From Chitinophagaceae bacterium (GTDB lineage: Bacteria; Bacteroidota; Bacteroidia; Chitinophagales; Chitinophagaceae), in NCBI GenBank assembly GCA_016719165.1, contig JADKAJ010000001.1, forward strand, positions 1,077,390 to 1,141,389: a stretch of 64,000 nt of DNA. The letters run 5' to 3'. A program made the position numbers and the translations under genes. Within the stretch, counting starts at the first letter, position 1. Each line of letters opens with the position of its first letter. The notes beneath the pieces were generated by a model, which saw only the letters and a list, made by a program, of their open reading frames with translations, did not search any database and was not told where the DNA came from. Positions 27,675-36,703 of the stretch are shown piece after piece.

Positions 27675-28694
27675 TCAGTATTGAAAGAATATTTCAGTAG
27701 CCCCATATCCAAAATTGGGGTGATACTGATTAACAAATGATTTCACCTCCCGTTTGAGTCGGAGTTTATCATGTATCTCATCCCTCAGCTTTCCTTCTCC
27801 TACCCCATGAATGATGATCAGGGAAGGCTGGTGATGCGCTAAAGCAAGATCATAGTACTTATCAAAAGTCTTTAACTGGAGGCTTACAATCTCATAATTA
27901 CTCATCCGTCGCCAGTTATCTGTCAATTTTTCAATATGAAGATCCACTACACTGCGGGCAGGCTCCAAATGTTTCCGGGCCTCTGAAGCCTCATAAATCT
28001 TATATCCTTTTGCAGCTAGTTTACCCATCTCCACTTTGTCATCATGCACCTTATCCGGATAATTTTCGAAAAGGAGCTGTGAAAAAGTAGCAAGATTTTT
28101 CTTCTTTAATTCTTCAATTTTAGCAAAGAGTTGTTTGGGCTTTAACCTGACCGATGTTTCGTAATGAGTTTCCTTGTTTCTGGCAGGCTGTACTAAAGAA
28201 AACTCAAAGTCAAAGGAAGGGCTGTCATTCAGGCTGGCAAATTCAATATCATGCAGGTAGAAATCTTCAAATGGCTGAATAGTATTCTTCAGTTCAAAAT
28301 CAGGTACACCAAAAAAATGCAGCTTATAAATAAAATTAAATGCTGTCCGGGTATGGTTAACTAAATGCAGTTTCAACTCCTCCACCACAACATCTCCAAA
28401 TTCATCAGTGTCCATTACGGGTAAAAAAGTAAGCCAGACCCCGTCTTCAGTTCTGGGTCTCATTTCTGGTTTTTCTCTTCGTACATCATCAATGTATTTT
28501 TTTTCTTTTTTAGTACTCAATATCTTTTTCTCTGAAAATCTTTTAAAATAAGGAAAATCAACCTGGTCTTTATAAACAGGAAAGGTTATTCCCTTCACAT
28601 CCACCATCAGCATCTTGTCATTGATTAAATCGACAATCCTTCCTTCTTCATTTGAGTGAAGAAGCAGCACAATATCACCTATCTGGTACTTCAT
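27675..28694 (-). CDS. DUF2027 and Smr domain protein
   Basis: 339 residues. The N terminus (MKYQIGDIVLLLHSNEEGRIVDLINDKMLMVDV) is the small SH3-like DUF2027 region found with Smr in Bacteroidetes. The middle is a beta-rich domain, and the last ~80 residues are an Smr domain with VDLHIEKL (LDLHG-like) and LIIIHGVGEGKLRDEIH, the HGxGxG motif. Smr domains are nucleic acid endonucleases or binders, as at the end of MutS2, acting in DNA repair or on stalled ribosomes and mRNA. Which of these applies here is unknown. rnpB lies just downstream on the same strand. Confidence 0.88.
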   Translation of the reverse strand: MKYQIGDIVLLLHSNEEGRIVDLINDKMLMVDVKGITFPVYKDQVDFPYFKRFSEKKILSTKKEKKYIDDVRREKPEMRPRTEDGVWLTFLPVMDTDEFGDVVVEELKLHLVNHTRTAFNFIYKLHFFGVPDFELKNTIQPFEDFYLHDIEFASLNDSPSFDFEFSLVQPARNKETHYETSVRLKPKQLFAKIEELKKKNLATFSQLLFENYPDKVHDDKVEMGKLAAKGYKIYEASEARKHLEPARSVVDLHIEKLTDNWRRMSNYEIVSLQLKTFDKYYDLALAHHQPSLIIIHGVGEGKLRDEIHDKLRLKREVKSFVNQYHPNFGYGATEIFFQY

Positions 28695-28813
28695 ACGCTG
28701 GTCCTTTATTTATAAAGGGAACTACAAATTTACAAAATCTGGCTGCAATAGCTCTCAAAAAAAGAGTTGCACATATCCATGTACAACTCAATTCTATAAA
28801 ACTATTTTTTTAA

Positions 28814-30571
28814 CTAAACTACTGGTGGAGCCAGTTTACTTTTTTTATACCCATATGCAAAATAGATAATTACTCCTAGTATCAGCCAACTCATGAACCA
28901 GACCCAGTTACTCTTGGTCATTCCTGTCAGTAAATACAAACAGGTAACCACTCCCATTAACGGTATAAGTGAGTACTTTTTAATAACTGTAAGAATAGAG
29001 AGAAGAATACAAATAATCCAAAAAATAATCAAAGATATTTTAGGGGTGGCCAGATCCATAAAACTTGACTTTCCGTTAATATAATCTTCATTGGCAGAAA
29101 AATCAAAGTTGACCATATCAGCAAGGTATCCTTTTCCAAGCAGGACAAATAAAATGAAAACTCCGGCAATGATTAAAGGAAATATAAACTGCCCGTTGAT
29201 ATAAGGAAGTGAGAACTGGCCTGCTACCTTTTCTTTCCGGGGTATTAACAATACGCCGCCGCAGACCAGTACAAAAGCAAATAACGTGGCAATACTGGTA
29301 AAATCAAGTACAAAAGTTTTGTCCGTAAATAAAATGGGAATACCTACTACCAATCCTGTAACAATCGTTGCAAAGGAAGGTGTTTTGAACTTAGAATGTA
29401 TCTTCTGAAATACGGGGGGCATCAGTCCATCCCTGCTCATGCTCATCCAGATACGGGGCTGTCCCATTTGAAAAACAAGGAGAACACTGGTCATGGCCAC
29501 TACAGCAACGATAGAAACTAAAATCTGCATCCAACCAATATTGAGATTTTCCTTTTCAAAGATAAAAGCCAGCGGGTCTCCAATGCCATCAAATTTTTTA
29601 TAATGAACAGCACCTGTAAGTACCAGCGTAAGGAGGATATAGACAATAGTGCAAATCACCAGCGAAAGAATCATGCCCCTCGGTAAATCTCTTTGCGGGT
29701 TTTTACTTTCTTCGGCCAATACACTTACGGCATCAAACCCAATATATGCAAAGAATACTCCGCTTACAGCCATCATCACCCCACTAAATCCATTAGGCAT
29801 AAATGAACGTATTCCCTCTTCATTGGATGGCATCCAGTTAAAAGTCAGTCCATTTGAAAAAACAAGGTATCCACCCACCAGCACCACCAAACCAACAATG
29901 GCCAATTTTAAGATCACCATCACATTGCTGAAATTCCGGCTTTCTTTGATTCCTCTGTAAACGAGATATGTAATCAGGAGATTTATTATGATAGCAGGCA
30001 GATCAAATATCATCCTCATCCCCCCAATTTTCGGAGCTGAATTCCAGGCACCTGATAATTCCAGGTTTGAAGACCCTTCTGCAACGGCTTTCTTTGCCTC
30101 AATGTAACTGCAGGTAAGATAATCGGGTATATGAATATTGGTTTTATGCAAAAAAGAAGTGAAGTAATCACTCCAGCTAAATGCTACATAAATGTTTCCG
30201 ATAGAATATTCCATGATCAGCGCCCAACCAATTATCCAGGCAAATAATTCCCCAAAACTTGCATAGGCATAGGTATAAGCGCTTCCAGCCACAGGGATCC
30301 GGCTTGCAAATTCTGAATAACAAAAAGCTGTAAAAGCACAGGCAATCCCTGTTATTACAAACAAAATAACAACACCCGGTCCGCCATTAAATACTGCACC
30401 TCCCAGGCTACTGAAACTGCCGGCTCCGATAATGGCGGCAATACCAAAGAATGTAAGATCCTTAACGGTTAACACCCGTTTCAATCCATGACTATGAATA
30501 TCGTCTGCAGGAAGATCAACATCATGCACAATCTTATCAATAGATTTACGACGGAATAATGAATTTGACAT
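28814..30571 (-). CDS. APC-family amino acid permease
   Basis: 585 residues from the ATG at 30571 (MSNSLFRRKSIDKIVHD). The open frame reaches 30661, but that would overlap the prenyl synthase gene and add a non-typical leader. About 12-14 hydrophobic segments, and the APC signature GIAAIIGAGSFSSLGGA in the first helix with FYAxIGFDAVS-like FFAYIGFDAVSVLAEESKNP later. It resembles cationic amino acid transporter-type permeases. Substrate specificity cannot be set from sequence. It follows the prenyl synthase by 70 bases on the same strand. Confidence 0.9.
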   Translation of the reverse strand: MSNSLFRRKSIDKIVHDVDLPADDIHSHGLKRVLTVKDLTFFGIAAIIGAGSFSSLGGAVFNGGPGVVILFVITGIACAFTAFCYSEFASRIPVAGSAYTYAYASFGELFAWIIGWALIMEYSIGNIYVAFSWSDYFTSFLHKTNIHIPDYLTCSYIEAKKAVAEGSSNLELSGAWNSAPKIGGMRMIFDLPAIIINLLITYLVYRGIKESRNFSNVMVILKLAIVGLVVLVGGYLVFSNGLTFNWMPSNEEGIRSFMPNGFSGVMMAVSGVFFAYIGFDAVSVLAEESKNPQRDLPRGMILSLVICTIVYILLTLVLTGAVHYKKFDGIGDPLAFIFEKENLNIGWMQILVSIVAVVAMTSVLLVFQMGQPRIWMSMSRDGLMPPVFQKIHSKFKTPSFATIVTGLVVGIPILFTDKTFVLDFTSIATLFAFVLVCGGVLLIPRKEKVAGQFSLPYINGQFIFPLIIAGVFILFVLLGKGYLADMVNFDFSANEDYINGKSSFMDLATPKISLIIFWIICILLSILTVIKKYSLIPLMGVVTCLYLLTGMTKSNWVWFMSWLILGVIIYFAYGYKKSKLAPPVV

Positions 30572-30641
30572 CAGCCAGTTGGTTTTTAATTTGTCAAAAT
30601 AGGGAAAAAATTGGTAGCCGGAAACTAAGTTTCCACATATG

Positions 30642-31607
30642 TTAATGTTGCCGCTGAACAAGGAAATGCGCCAGCTCTTTTAAGGGCTCTTTTCTCTTTG
30701 ATAATACGGCAATATCCTCTAGATGCGCAAAGGCTTCGTCAAGGTATCTGTTTTTTAACTGTAAAGCCCATTCATCCACTTTACAATCTCTGAATATCTG
30801 TAATACATTCTCAACTTTTCCTGCCTCATTCCCATTAAGAAGTTTACTTAATTCTTTTTGCTGGCCAATGGATGCGGACTCCATTGCATGGATAAGCAGG
30901 AATGTTTTTTTATTAGCCAAAATATCACCTCCTACCTGCTTGCCAAATTTTTGAGGGTCACCAAATGCATCCAGATAATCATCCTGTACCTGGAAAGCTA
31001 TACCTAATTTTCTTCCAAACTCATACAAAAGGTTTTGATTTCTTTCGCCTGAGCCACCCAGTATGGCTCCCATTTTTAAACTGGCGGCCAATAAGACAGA
31101 TGTTTTAAGTTCAATCATCCGGAGATATTCATCCAGGCTAACAGTTTCTTTTTTTTCAAAATCCATATCCCACTGCTGACCTTCACATACTTCTCTGGCA
31201 GTTTGATTAAATAAATAGAGGATAGGATACAGGCAGACGGTATCTATCTTACTGAGATATTCATAAGCTTTTACCAGCATCACATCACCGGCAAGCAAGG
31301 CCGTATTATCACCAAATTTTGTATGAACAGTTTCCATTCCCCTCCGTAAAGGCGCCTTGTCCATTATATCATCGTGGATCAGGGTAAAATTGTGAAATAA
31401 TTCAATAGCCGTTGCCACTTCCCAGGCATCGGTCTTTATTTCTTCAAATAGTTCGTTACCCATCAGGCAAAGTACCGGACGAACTCTTTTTCCCCCAAGT
31501 CTTAAAAAGTATTCGTTGGGCTCATATAAAGAAGCCGGTTCTGCCGGAAAATGCGGGTGATCAAAATGAAGTGTGAATTTCTCAGATAATTGCTCAAAAC
31601 TTTGCAT
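30642..31607 (-). CDS. Trans-isoprenyl diphosphate synthase (polyprenyl synthetase family)
   Basis: 321 residues. Condenses isopentenyl diphosphate onto allylic diphosphates, yielding farnesyl, geranylgeranyl or longer chains. The first Asp-rich motif is LIHDDIMDKAPLRRG and the second is FQVQDDYLDAFGD, both complete; GGKRVRPVL near the N terminus binds diphosphate. The residues before the first Asp motif (FHNF) are bulky, which in this family usually limits product length, so a short chain product is likely. It lies 15 bases after rnr in the same unit. Confidence 0.92.
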   Translation of the reverse strand: MQSFEQLSEKFTLHFDHPHFPAEPASLYEPNEYFLRLGGKRVRPVLCLMGNELFEEIKTDAWEVATAIELFHNFTLIHDDIMDKAPLRRGMETVHTKFGDNTALLAGDVMLVKAYEYLSKIDTVCLYPILYLFNQTAREVCEGQQWDMDFEKKETVSLDEYLRMIELKTSVLLAASLKMGAILGGSGERNQNLLYEFGRKLGIAFQVQDDYLDAFGDPQKFGKQVGGDILANKKTFLLIHAMESASIGQQKELSKLLNGNEAGKVENVLQIFRDCKVDEWALQLKNRYLDEAFAHLEDIAVLSKRKEPLKELAHFLVQRQH

Positions 31608-31622
31608 AGGCCAAAATAAGTA

Positions 31623-33641
31623 TCATTTCCGTTTTTTACCCTTTTCTTTCGTAATTTTTTCAGTAGCCAATTCACCAGCCACTACCCACTCATAATCCAG
31701 CTGTCTTTTTGTGAGGTTTGCAGCCACTACTTTTATCCAAACCTTATCTCCCATTCTGAATTTCTTACCACTTCGCTGACCCACTAAACAATAATCTGTT
31801 TCAACATGCCTGAACTCGTCATATTCCAATAAACTGTTCACACTGACAAGCCCTTCACATTTATGTTCCACTGTCTCTACCCAAAAGCCGAATGAAGCAA
31901 CCCCACTAATTACACCTTCAAATTCTTCTCCAAGGTAATTTTTCATATACTGCACCTGCTTGTACTTATTAGCAGCCCTTTCTGCTTCCATTGCGGATCT
32001 TTCCCTGTCACTACAATGTTTGCATTTTTCCTCCAGTTTTTTATCAGGTTGAATTTTATTGTTCAGCACATCAAAAAGTATGCGGTGAACCAGTACATCA
32101 GGATAGCGCCGTATCGGAGATGTGAAATGACAGTAATGTTCGAAACCAAGGCCATAATGGCCTACATTCTCTGTAGTGTATTTTGCCTTTGCCATAGTCC
32201 GGATTCCAAGTTGTTCCAGTACATGCTGTTCAGGTTTTCCATGCACATCTTTCAGCAGCTGATTAAATGATTCAGCTATAGTATCAGGCGAAGATGTATC
32301 AAATGTATGACCGAACTTTTTAGCAAAAGCTGCAAAAGGAACCAGTTTTTCCTCATCGGGATCATCATGTGTACGGTAAGGAAAAGGCAAAGGCTTATTA
32401 TTGACTTTCAGTTTTGAGATATTCTCAGCTACTGTCCGGTTTGCCAGTAACATAAATTCCTCGATTAACTGGTGGGCTTCTTTACTTTCTTTGATCATGA
32501 TCCCAACCGGGTCGCCTTTATCATCCAGTTTAAATTTTACTTCCTGAGACGAGAAATTAATCGCCCCGTTGTTAAATCTTTTTTTTCGAAAACGCTGGGC
32601 AAGGTCATTCAGGATCAACACTTCTTCCGCATGCAAACCTGCCTTTTCTTCAATAATTGCCTGCACTTCTTCATAGGTAAAGCGATGGTCGGAATGAATC
32701 ACTGTTTTCCCCAGCCAGTATTGTTTCACTTCAGCTTTTGGAGATATCTGAAATACAGCAGAGAAGGTGAGCTTATCTTCTTTTGGCCGCAATGAACAAA
32801 GAACATTTGAAATATGTTCAGGTAGCATCGGATTCACTCTGTCAGGCAGGTAAACCGAAGTGGCCCGCTGATATGCATCCTTATCCAGATCATTATCGGG
32901 TTCAACATAGTGGCTGACATCAGCAATGTGTACACCGATTTCAAAATTACCATTCTTCAATTTCCGGAATGATATAGCATCATCGAAGTCCTTTGCATCT
33001 GCAGGGTCAATCGTAATAGTAAAAACATCCCTGATATCTTTTCTGCGTTTAATTTCTTCCCGGGAAATCACATCAGGGATCCTTGCAGCCACTTCTAATG
33101 CCTCATCGGAGAATTGCAGCGGGAAGCCTGCATCCAGCATTATCTCCTTCATCGCTGCATCATTGGTGTTTTCTGCATCCAAAACGGTTAGCACTTCCCC
33201 AACCGGTCTTTTGTTGCCATCGTTTTCCCATTCCTGTAGTTTTACAACAACCCTATCACCGTCCTGCGCTTTATTGATATTTGAAAGTGGAATAAAAAAA
33301 TCAGGCATTGGCTTATCAGATTCAGGAATAAAAAAAGCAAACCCTTTATTCATTTTCAGTTCCCCGATAAATTCAGTCCGCTTTCTTTGCAAGACATCTT
33401 TTACCACCCCCTGCATTCTTTTCCCGCTGCTACGCATTTCTTTAATGACAACCCGAACTGTATCGCCATGCATGGCCGTATTGAAATCGGCTGGCCGTAT
33501 CATAATATCCACATCCATTCCTTCCACAGTGACAAAACCCATACCTGAACGGGTAATATCCAATTTCCCTTTCAGGACATTTGCAGATGACTGTTTATTT
33601 CTCTGTTTATCTTTTTTCTTTTTTGAATTTTTTCTTCCCAT
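31623..33641 (-). CDS. rnr: Ribonuclease R
   Basis: 672 residues. 3'-5' exoribonuclease that degrades structured RNA. Order: lysine-rich N terminus (KKKKDKQRNKQ), cold-shock-like domains beginning KGKLDITRSGMGFV, RNB catalytic domain with TIDPADAKDFDDAIS (the metal-binding Asp cluster) and HYGLGFEHYCHFTSPIRRYPD, then an S1 domain (FEGVISGVASFGFWVE), and a basic end. It is a little shorter than the E. coli enzyme. It sits between lpxK (nine bases upstream) and the prenyl synthase. Confidence 0.95.
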   Translation of the reverse strand: MGRKNSKKKKDKQRNKQSSANVLKGKLDITRSGMGFVTVEGMDVDIMIRPADFNTAMHGDTVRVVIKEMRSSGKRMQGVVKDVLQRKRTEFIGELKMNKGFAFFIPESDKPMPDFFIPLSNINKAQDGDRVVVKLQEWENDGNKRPVGEVLTVLDAENTNDAAMKEIMLDAGFPLQFSDEALEVAARIPDVISREEIKRRKDIRDVFTITIDPADAKDFDDAISFRKLKNGNFEIGVHIADVSHYVEPDNDLDKDAYQRATSVYLPDRVNPMLPEHISNVLCSLRPKEDKLTFSAVFQISPKAEVKQYWLGKTVIHSDHRFTYEEVQAIIEEKAGLHAEEVLILNDLAQRFRKKRFNNGAINFSSQEVKFKLDDKGDPVGIMIKESKEAHQLIEEFMLLANRTVAENISKLKVNNKPLPFPYRTHDDPDEEKLVPFAAFAKKFGHTFDTSSPDTIAESFNQLLKDVHGKPEQHVLEQLGIRTMAKAKYTTENVGHYGLGFEHYCHFTSPIRRYPDVLVHRILFDVLNNKIQPDKKLEEKCKHCSDRERSAMEAERAANKYKQVQYMKNYLGEEFEGVISGVASFGFWVETVEHKCEGLVSVNSLLEYDEFRHVETDYCLVGQRSGKKFRMGDKVWIKVVAANLTKRQLDYEWVVAGELATEKITKEKGKKRK

Positions 33642-33650
33642 AATAATAAT

Positions 33651-34724
33651 TTAATCTTCCTTCTTAAAGTTCAGTACAAAATCAGATACCAACTGGTCAA
33701 ACTTGCTTTCCTCCTGGAAAAGAAACTGGTGGCGAACAGGAACCACATAAAAAGGCAGGTCTTTAATTTCATCACTGAATTTCAGCAACCTCACTGCATC
33801 TTTTTCTGTAGTTAATATAACTTTTTCTCCGGCATCAATCTTATTAAATGCCTGTTTTATTTCTTTGAGATCGTCAATAGTAAAAATATGATGATCTGCA
33901 TACTGCAACATCTGGTAAGTATTACTATGTTCCTCCAGCAACTTCTTCAAAGGTCTTGGATTGGCAATACCTGTTACCAGTAATATCTCCACCTTTTTAT
34001 CCAGCCCCTTTTCCATTTTCGAGATAATATGATACGGCCTGCTGTAGTTAATGGCAGTAAAAAATACCAGTTGGCCGGGTAATGGATTTATCTCTTTAAT
34101 TAGTTTCTGTTTTTCAACTTCCCCCAGGTCTTTCTTACATTTTGTAACCACTATTATTTCAGCCCTTTTGTAACTGCTTTTCAAATCCCTTAGATCTCCG
34201 GTGGGCAGGTAAAAATCCCTTGTGAAAAGATTATTATAATCTGTAAGTAATATGTTCAGCCCCGCTTTAACAGTACGATGTTGAAATGCATCGTCCAGTA
34301 TAATAACTTTTGTTTCCGGCCTGTCGTGCAATAACTGGGGGATGGCCAGAATTCTTTCTTCACCAACTGCCACCGGCACTTCAGGAAATTTCAGATGAAA
34401 CTGCATAGGTTCATCACCGATCTCAAGTGCTGTTGTCTTTTCATCCGCCATTGCATAGCCTCTTGTTTTCCTTTTATACCCCCGGCTGAGTGTCGCTACT
34501 TTGAATTTGTTTTTAAGATTTGCAACCAGGTATTCCACCATCGGCGATTTACCCGTTCCTCCTACCGATAGATTCCCTACACATATCAATGGCAATCCAA
34601 AGGATGTTGATTCCAGTATCCTTTTATCGTATAACCAGTTCCGGATAGCTATTCCAAGCCAGTACAACAATGCAAAAGGCAGTAAGAGTATACGAAATGA
34701 CTTGAGAAAAAAATTAGAAAACAT
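33651..34724 (-). CDS. lpxK: Tetraacyldisaccharide 4'-kinase
   Basis: 357 residues. Adds the 4'-phosphate to the lipid A disaccharide at the inner face of the cytoplasmic membrane. An N-terminal membrane helix (LLLPFALLYWLGIAI) precedes a Walker A, VGNLSVGGTGKSPMVEYL, and VIILDDAFQHR is the conserved substrate/catalytic motif. Its start overlaps the end of the 5-formyl-THF cyclo-ligase gene by 11 bases, so it is in the same operon. Confirms a lipopolysaccharide outer membrane. Confidence 0.96.
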   Translation of the reverse strand: MFSNFFLKSFRILLLPFALLYWLGIAIRNWLYDKRILESTSFGLPLICVGNLSVGGTGKSPMVEYLVANLKNKFKVATLSRGYKRKTRGYAMADEKTTALEIGDEPMQFHLKFPEVPVAVGEERILAIPQLLHDRPETKVIILDDAFQHRTVKAGLNILLTDYNNLFTRDFYLPTGDLRDLKSSYKRAEIIVVTKCKKDLGEVEKQKLIKEINPLPGQLVFFTAINYSRPYHIISKMEKGLDKKVEILLVTGIANPRPLKKLLEEHSNTYQMLQYADHHIFTIDDLKEIKQAFNKIDAGEKVILTTEKDAVRLLKFSDEIKDLPFYVVPVRHQFLFQEESKFDQLVSDFVLNFKKED

Positions 34725-35283
34725 AAACAGATTGAGGCGTAATACAAAGATTTAAAGGTACATCAAATTCATGCTTATCCGGCATTTCCTGGATCGGTTC
34801 AAAATACGAGAACCCGATTCTGACACAGTCTTCCCTGCAATCAACCATAAACTTGTCATAGTAACCTTTTCCATAACCAACCCTGTACCCTTTCTTATCT
34901 ATCGCAAGAAGCGGAACAAATATCATATCGAAGTAACCGGCAGCTATCTCCTCACCTTTCTCAGGCTCATAGATGCCAAAGTCATTTATTGCAAACCGGG
35001 ATGATTCATTGGTTGAAATGGCATGCATATTATTTGCAACAAGATCAGTTTTGGGATAAGCGATGATCAATTCCGGATTCCTGAATGCCATGTAATCTGT
35101 AAACAGATGCATATTGGGTTCATTATTTCTTTCAATCGGCCAATAAGAAAGTAAGGAATAAATAACAGGAAGTTTGAGAGCTTGAAATTGAATAAGCATC
35201 AGGTCATCCATCTTAGCCCTTTCGGACATAGAAAGTGAGTTTCTTTTATCCCTGAAAATCTTTCTGAGTTCTTTTTTGGTCAT
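34714..35283 (-). CDS. 5-formyltetrahydrofolate cyclo-ligase
   Basis: 189 residues. Converts 5-formyl-THF to 5,10-methenyl-THF with ATP. MTKKELRKIFRDKRNSLS is the typical basic N terminus; the C-terminal motif DKKGYRVGYGKGYYDKFM carries the ATP-binding GYGxGYYD. It starts six bases after rsmD and overlaps lpxK by 11 bases. Confidence 0.94.
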   Translation of the reverse strand: MTKKELRKIFRDKRNSLSMSERAKMDDLMLIQFQALKLPVIYSLLSYWPIERNNEPNMHLFTDYMAFRNPELIIAYPKTDLVANNMHAISTNESSRFAINDFGIYEPEKGEEIAAGYFDMIFVPLLAIDKKGYRVGYGKGYYDKFMVDCREDCVRIGFSYFEPIQEMPDKHEFDVPLNLCITPQSVYVF

Positions 35284-35289
35284 GTAGTA

Positions 35290-35835
35290 TTAATCCCTGT
35301 TCTCAACAAAAGTAGAGAAAACAGTAGTACCATAGTTCCGTTCAGATTTATAGAAAGGAAATGCTTTGTAATCGTTCCTGGGTGTATGCTCCAGCACAAA
35401 CCATCCACCTTTTTTCAACAACTGCTGCTCAAAAATATGTTTTGGCAAATCATCAATACTAGTCAATGCATAGGGTGGGCCGGCAAAAATGAAATCAAAC
35501 TTATCAGTACAACTCTGAATAAACTTAAATACATCCATCTTTACCACTTTAAAATTCTCTAACCGCAACGTTGCGGAGGTTTTTTTTATAAACTCATACA
35601 TAGTTGCATCCTTTTCAACAATCGTCAGATCAGGAACACCCCTGGAAGCCAGTTCATAACTGATGCTGCCGGTACCCCCGAACAGATCCAGGGTCTTTAG
35701 TTCATCAAAATCCAGGTTATGCTGCAATACATTGAACAGCCCTTCTTTGGCAATATCGGTCGTTGGCCTTGTATAAGGCATATTCGTTGGCGGGTTAAAT
35801 TTTCGTCCGCCATGTTCACCAGCTATGATACGCAT
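35290..35835 (-). CDS. rsmD: RsmD-like 16S rRNA guanine(966)-N2 methyltransferase, with altered catalytic motif
   Basis: 181 residues. RsmD methylates G966 of 16S rRNA. MRIIAGEHGGRKF, RPTTDIAKEGLFN and the S-adenosylmethionine loop LDLFGGTGSISYE are as expected. The catalytic motif, normally (N/D)PPY, reads GPPY at residues 119-122 (codon GGC where GAC would give Asp). That residue holds the target amino group, so activity may be lost or altered, or one base may be miscalled. It overlaps the DUF3822 gene by 13 bases, a pairing common in this phylum. Confidence 0.88.
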   Translation of the reverse strand: MRIIAGEHGGRKFNPPTNMPYTRPTTDIAKEGLFNVLQHNLDFDELKTLDLFGGTGSISYELASRGVPDLTIVEKDATMYEFIKKTSATLRLENFKVVKMDVFKFIQSCTDKFDFIFAGPPYALTSIDDLPKHIFEQQLLKKGGWFVLEHTPRNDYKAFPFYKSERNYGTTVFSTFVENRD

Positions 35836-36635
35836 TGGGCCAGATCATTAACAGAAGTAAAAAAATGGTTTGGATACTCACTATCGGGGATATTCCAGGA
35901 AGCGTCTCTGAAGTCAATTTTAATAAAGTACTGGTATAACTCCTTATACAAAGCGGATTGCCTGTCAATTAAACCTGATAATTGGAGTTGGACTTCCTGC
36001 TGTGGCAAGGAGAATTGATGACATATTTTCAGTAAGTAATAAACTACATCCCCGGGAGTGGAATAAGGGTAATATTGTGACAACAATAATATGTCTTGCC
36101 TTGCAGCAGTTACTGTAAAATCATCTGTTCTGAAATCAACCAACAGAGTTCCATTACTATTTTCCCTGTTTATTTGCCGGGCGGTAAGGGAACACTGATG
36201 CCTGTATGATGCAATGGGGAAATGCTGGCTTATCCATTGCCTTAATTCAACCGGTACAGCATATACATTATACAATTGCCATTCAGGAATCGTTTCAGTA
36301 ACAATAGCTGATGTACCGTTTATACCATACAATGCTTTTAACAAACTCCCGTATTCTTCCTGCCTGTAATCCTTTAATGGAGCCAATGTACTCTCCGGAA
36401 AATCATAAGAAACCTGAACACTATAAAATGTATTGTTCAATTCTGGAAATGCAGTGGCAAACTCAGATAAGTTATTAGAATCCCATTCTTCAGTCTTGCA
36501 ATAGGCAAGCCTGTATAATTCATCACCGGATTTATTACAGATGGCAAAACAGCCATGGTTTGTTCCAAATTTCAATAACAGAACCTGCTGAACATTTTCA
36601 ATCTTTCCCTTTGCGATATTAAATATTTGTTTCAA
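35823..36635 (-). CDS. DUF3822 family protein
   Basis: 270 residues with no signal peptide or membrane segment. The sequence fits DUF3822, a Bacteroidetes family with an actin/ASKHA-like look (strand-rich N half with LLLKFGTNHGCFAIC, later LLVDFRTDDFTV and LYKELYQYF). No function is known. The gene is the first of the DUF3822-rsmD-cyclo-ligase-lpxK-rnr-prenyl synthase run and overlaps rsmD, so a link to ribosome or envelope biogenesis is suggested only by position. Confidence 0.8.
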   Translation of the reverse strand: MKQIFNIAKGKIENVQQVLLLKFGTNHGCFAICNKSGDELYRLAYCKTEEWDSNNLSEFATAFPELNNTFYSVQVSYDFPESTLAPLKDYRQEEYGSLLKALYGINGTSAIVTETIPEWQLYNVYAVPVELRQWISQHFPIASYRHQCSLTARQINRENSNGTLLVDFRTDDFTVTAARQDILLLSQYYPYSTPGDVVYYLLKICHQFSLPQQEVQLQLSGLIDRQSALYKELYQYFIKIDFRDASWNIPDSEYPNHFFTSVNDLAQCVS

Positions 36636-36703
36636 AATATTTTCTCAATTCCTGCAATAATAGACAAAAATTTAAATATCGTAGGTTTGCCAACCTTTTA
36701 CTA

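Noticed and set aside
32926..33654. A 242-codon plus-strand frame opposite rnr
   Set aside because: It is the mirror of the RNase R gene, Ser/Phe-rich in the way antisense of Lys/Glu/Asp codons becomes, with no recognisable motif.
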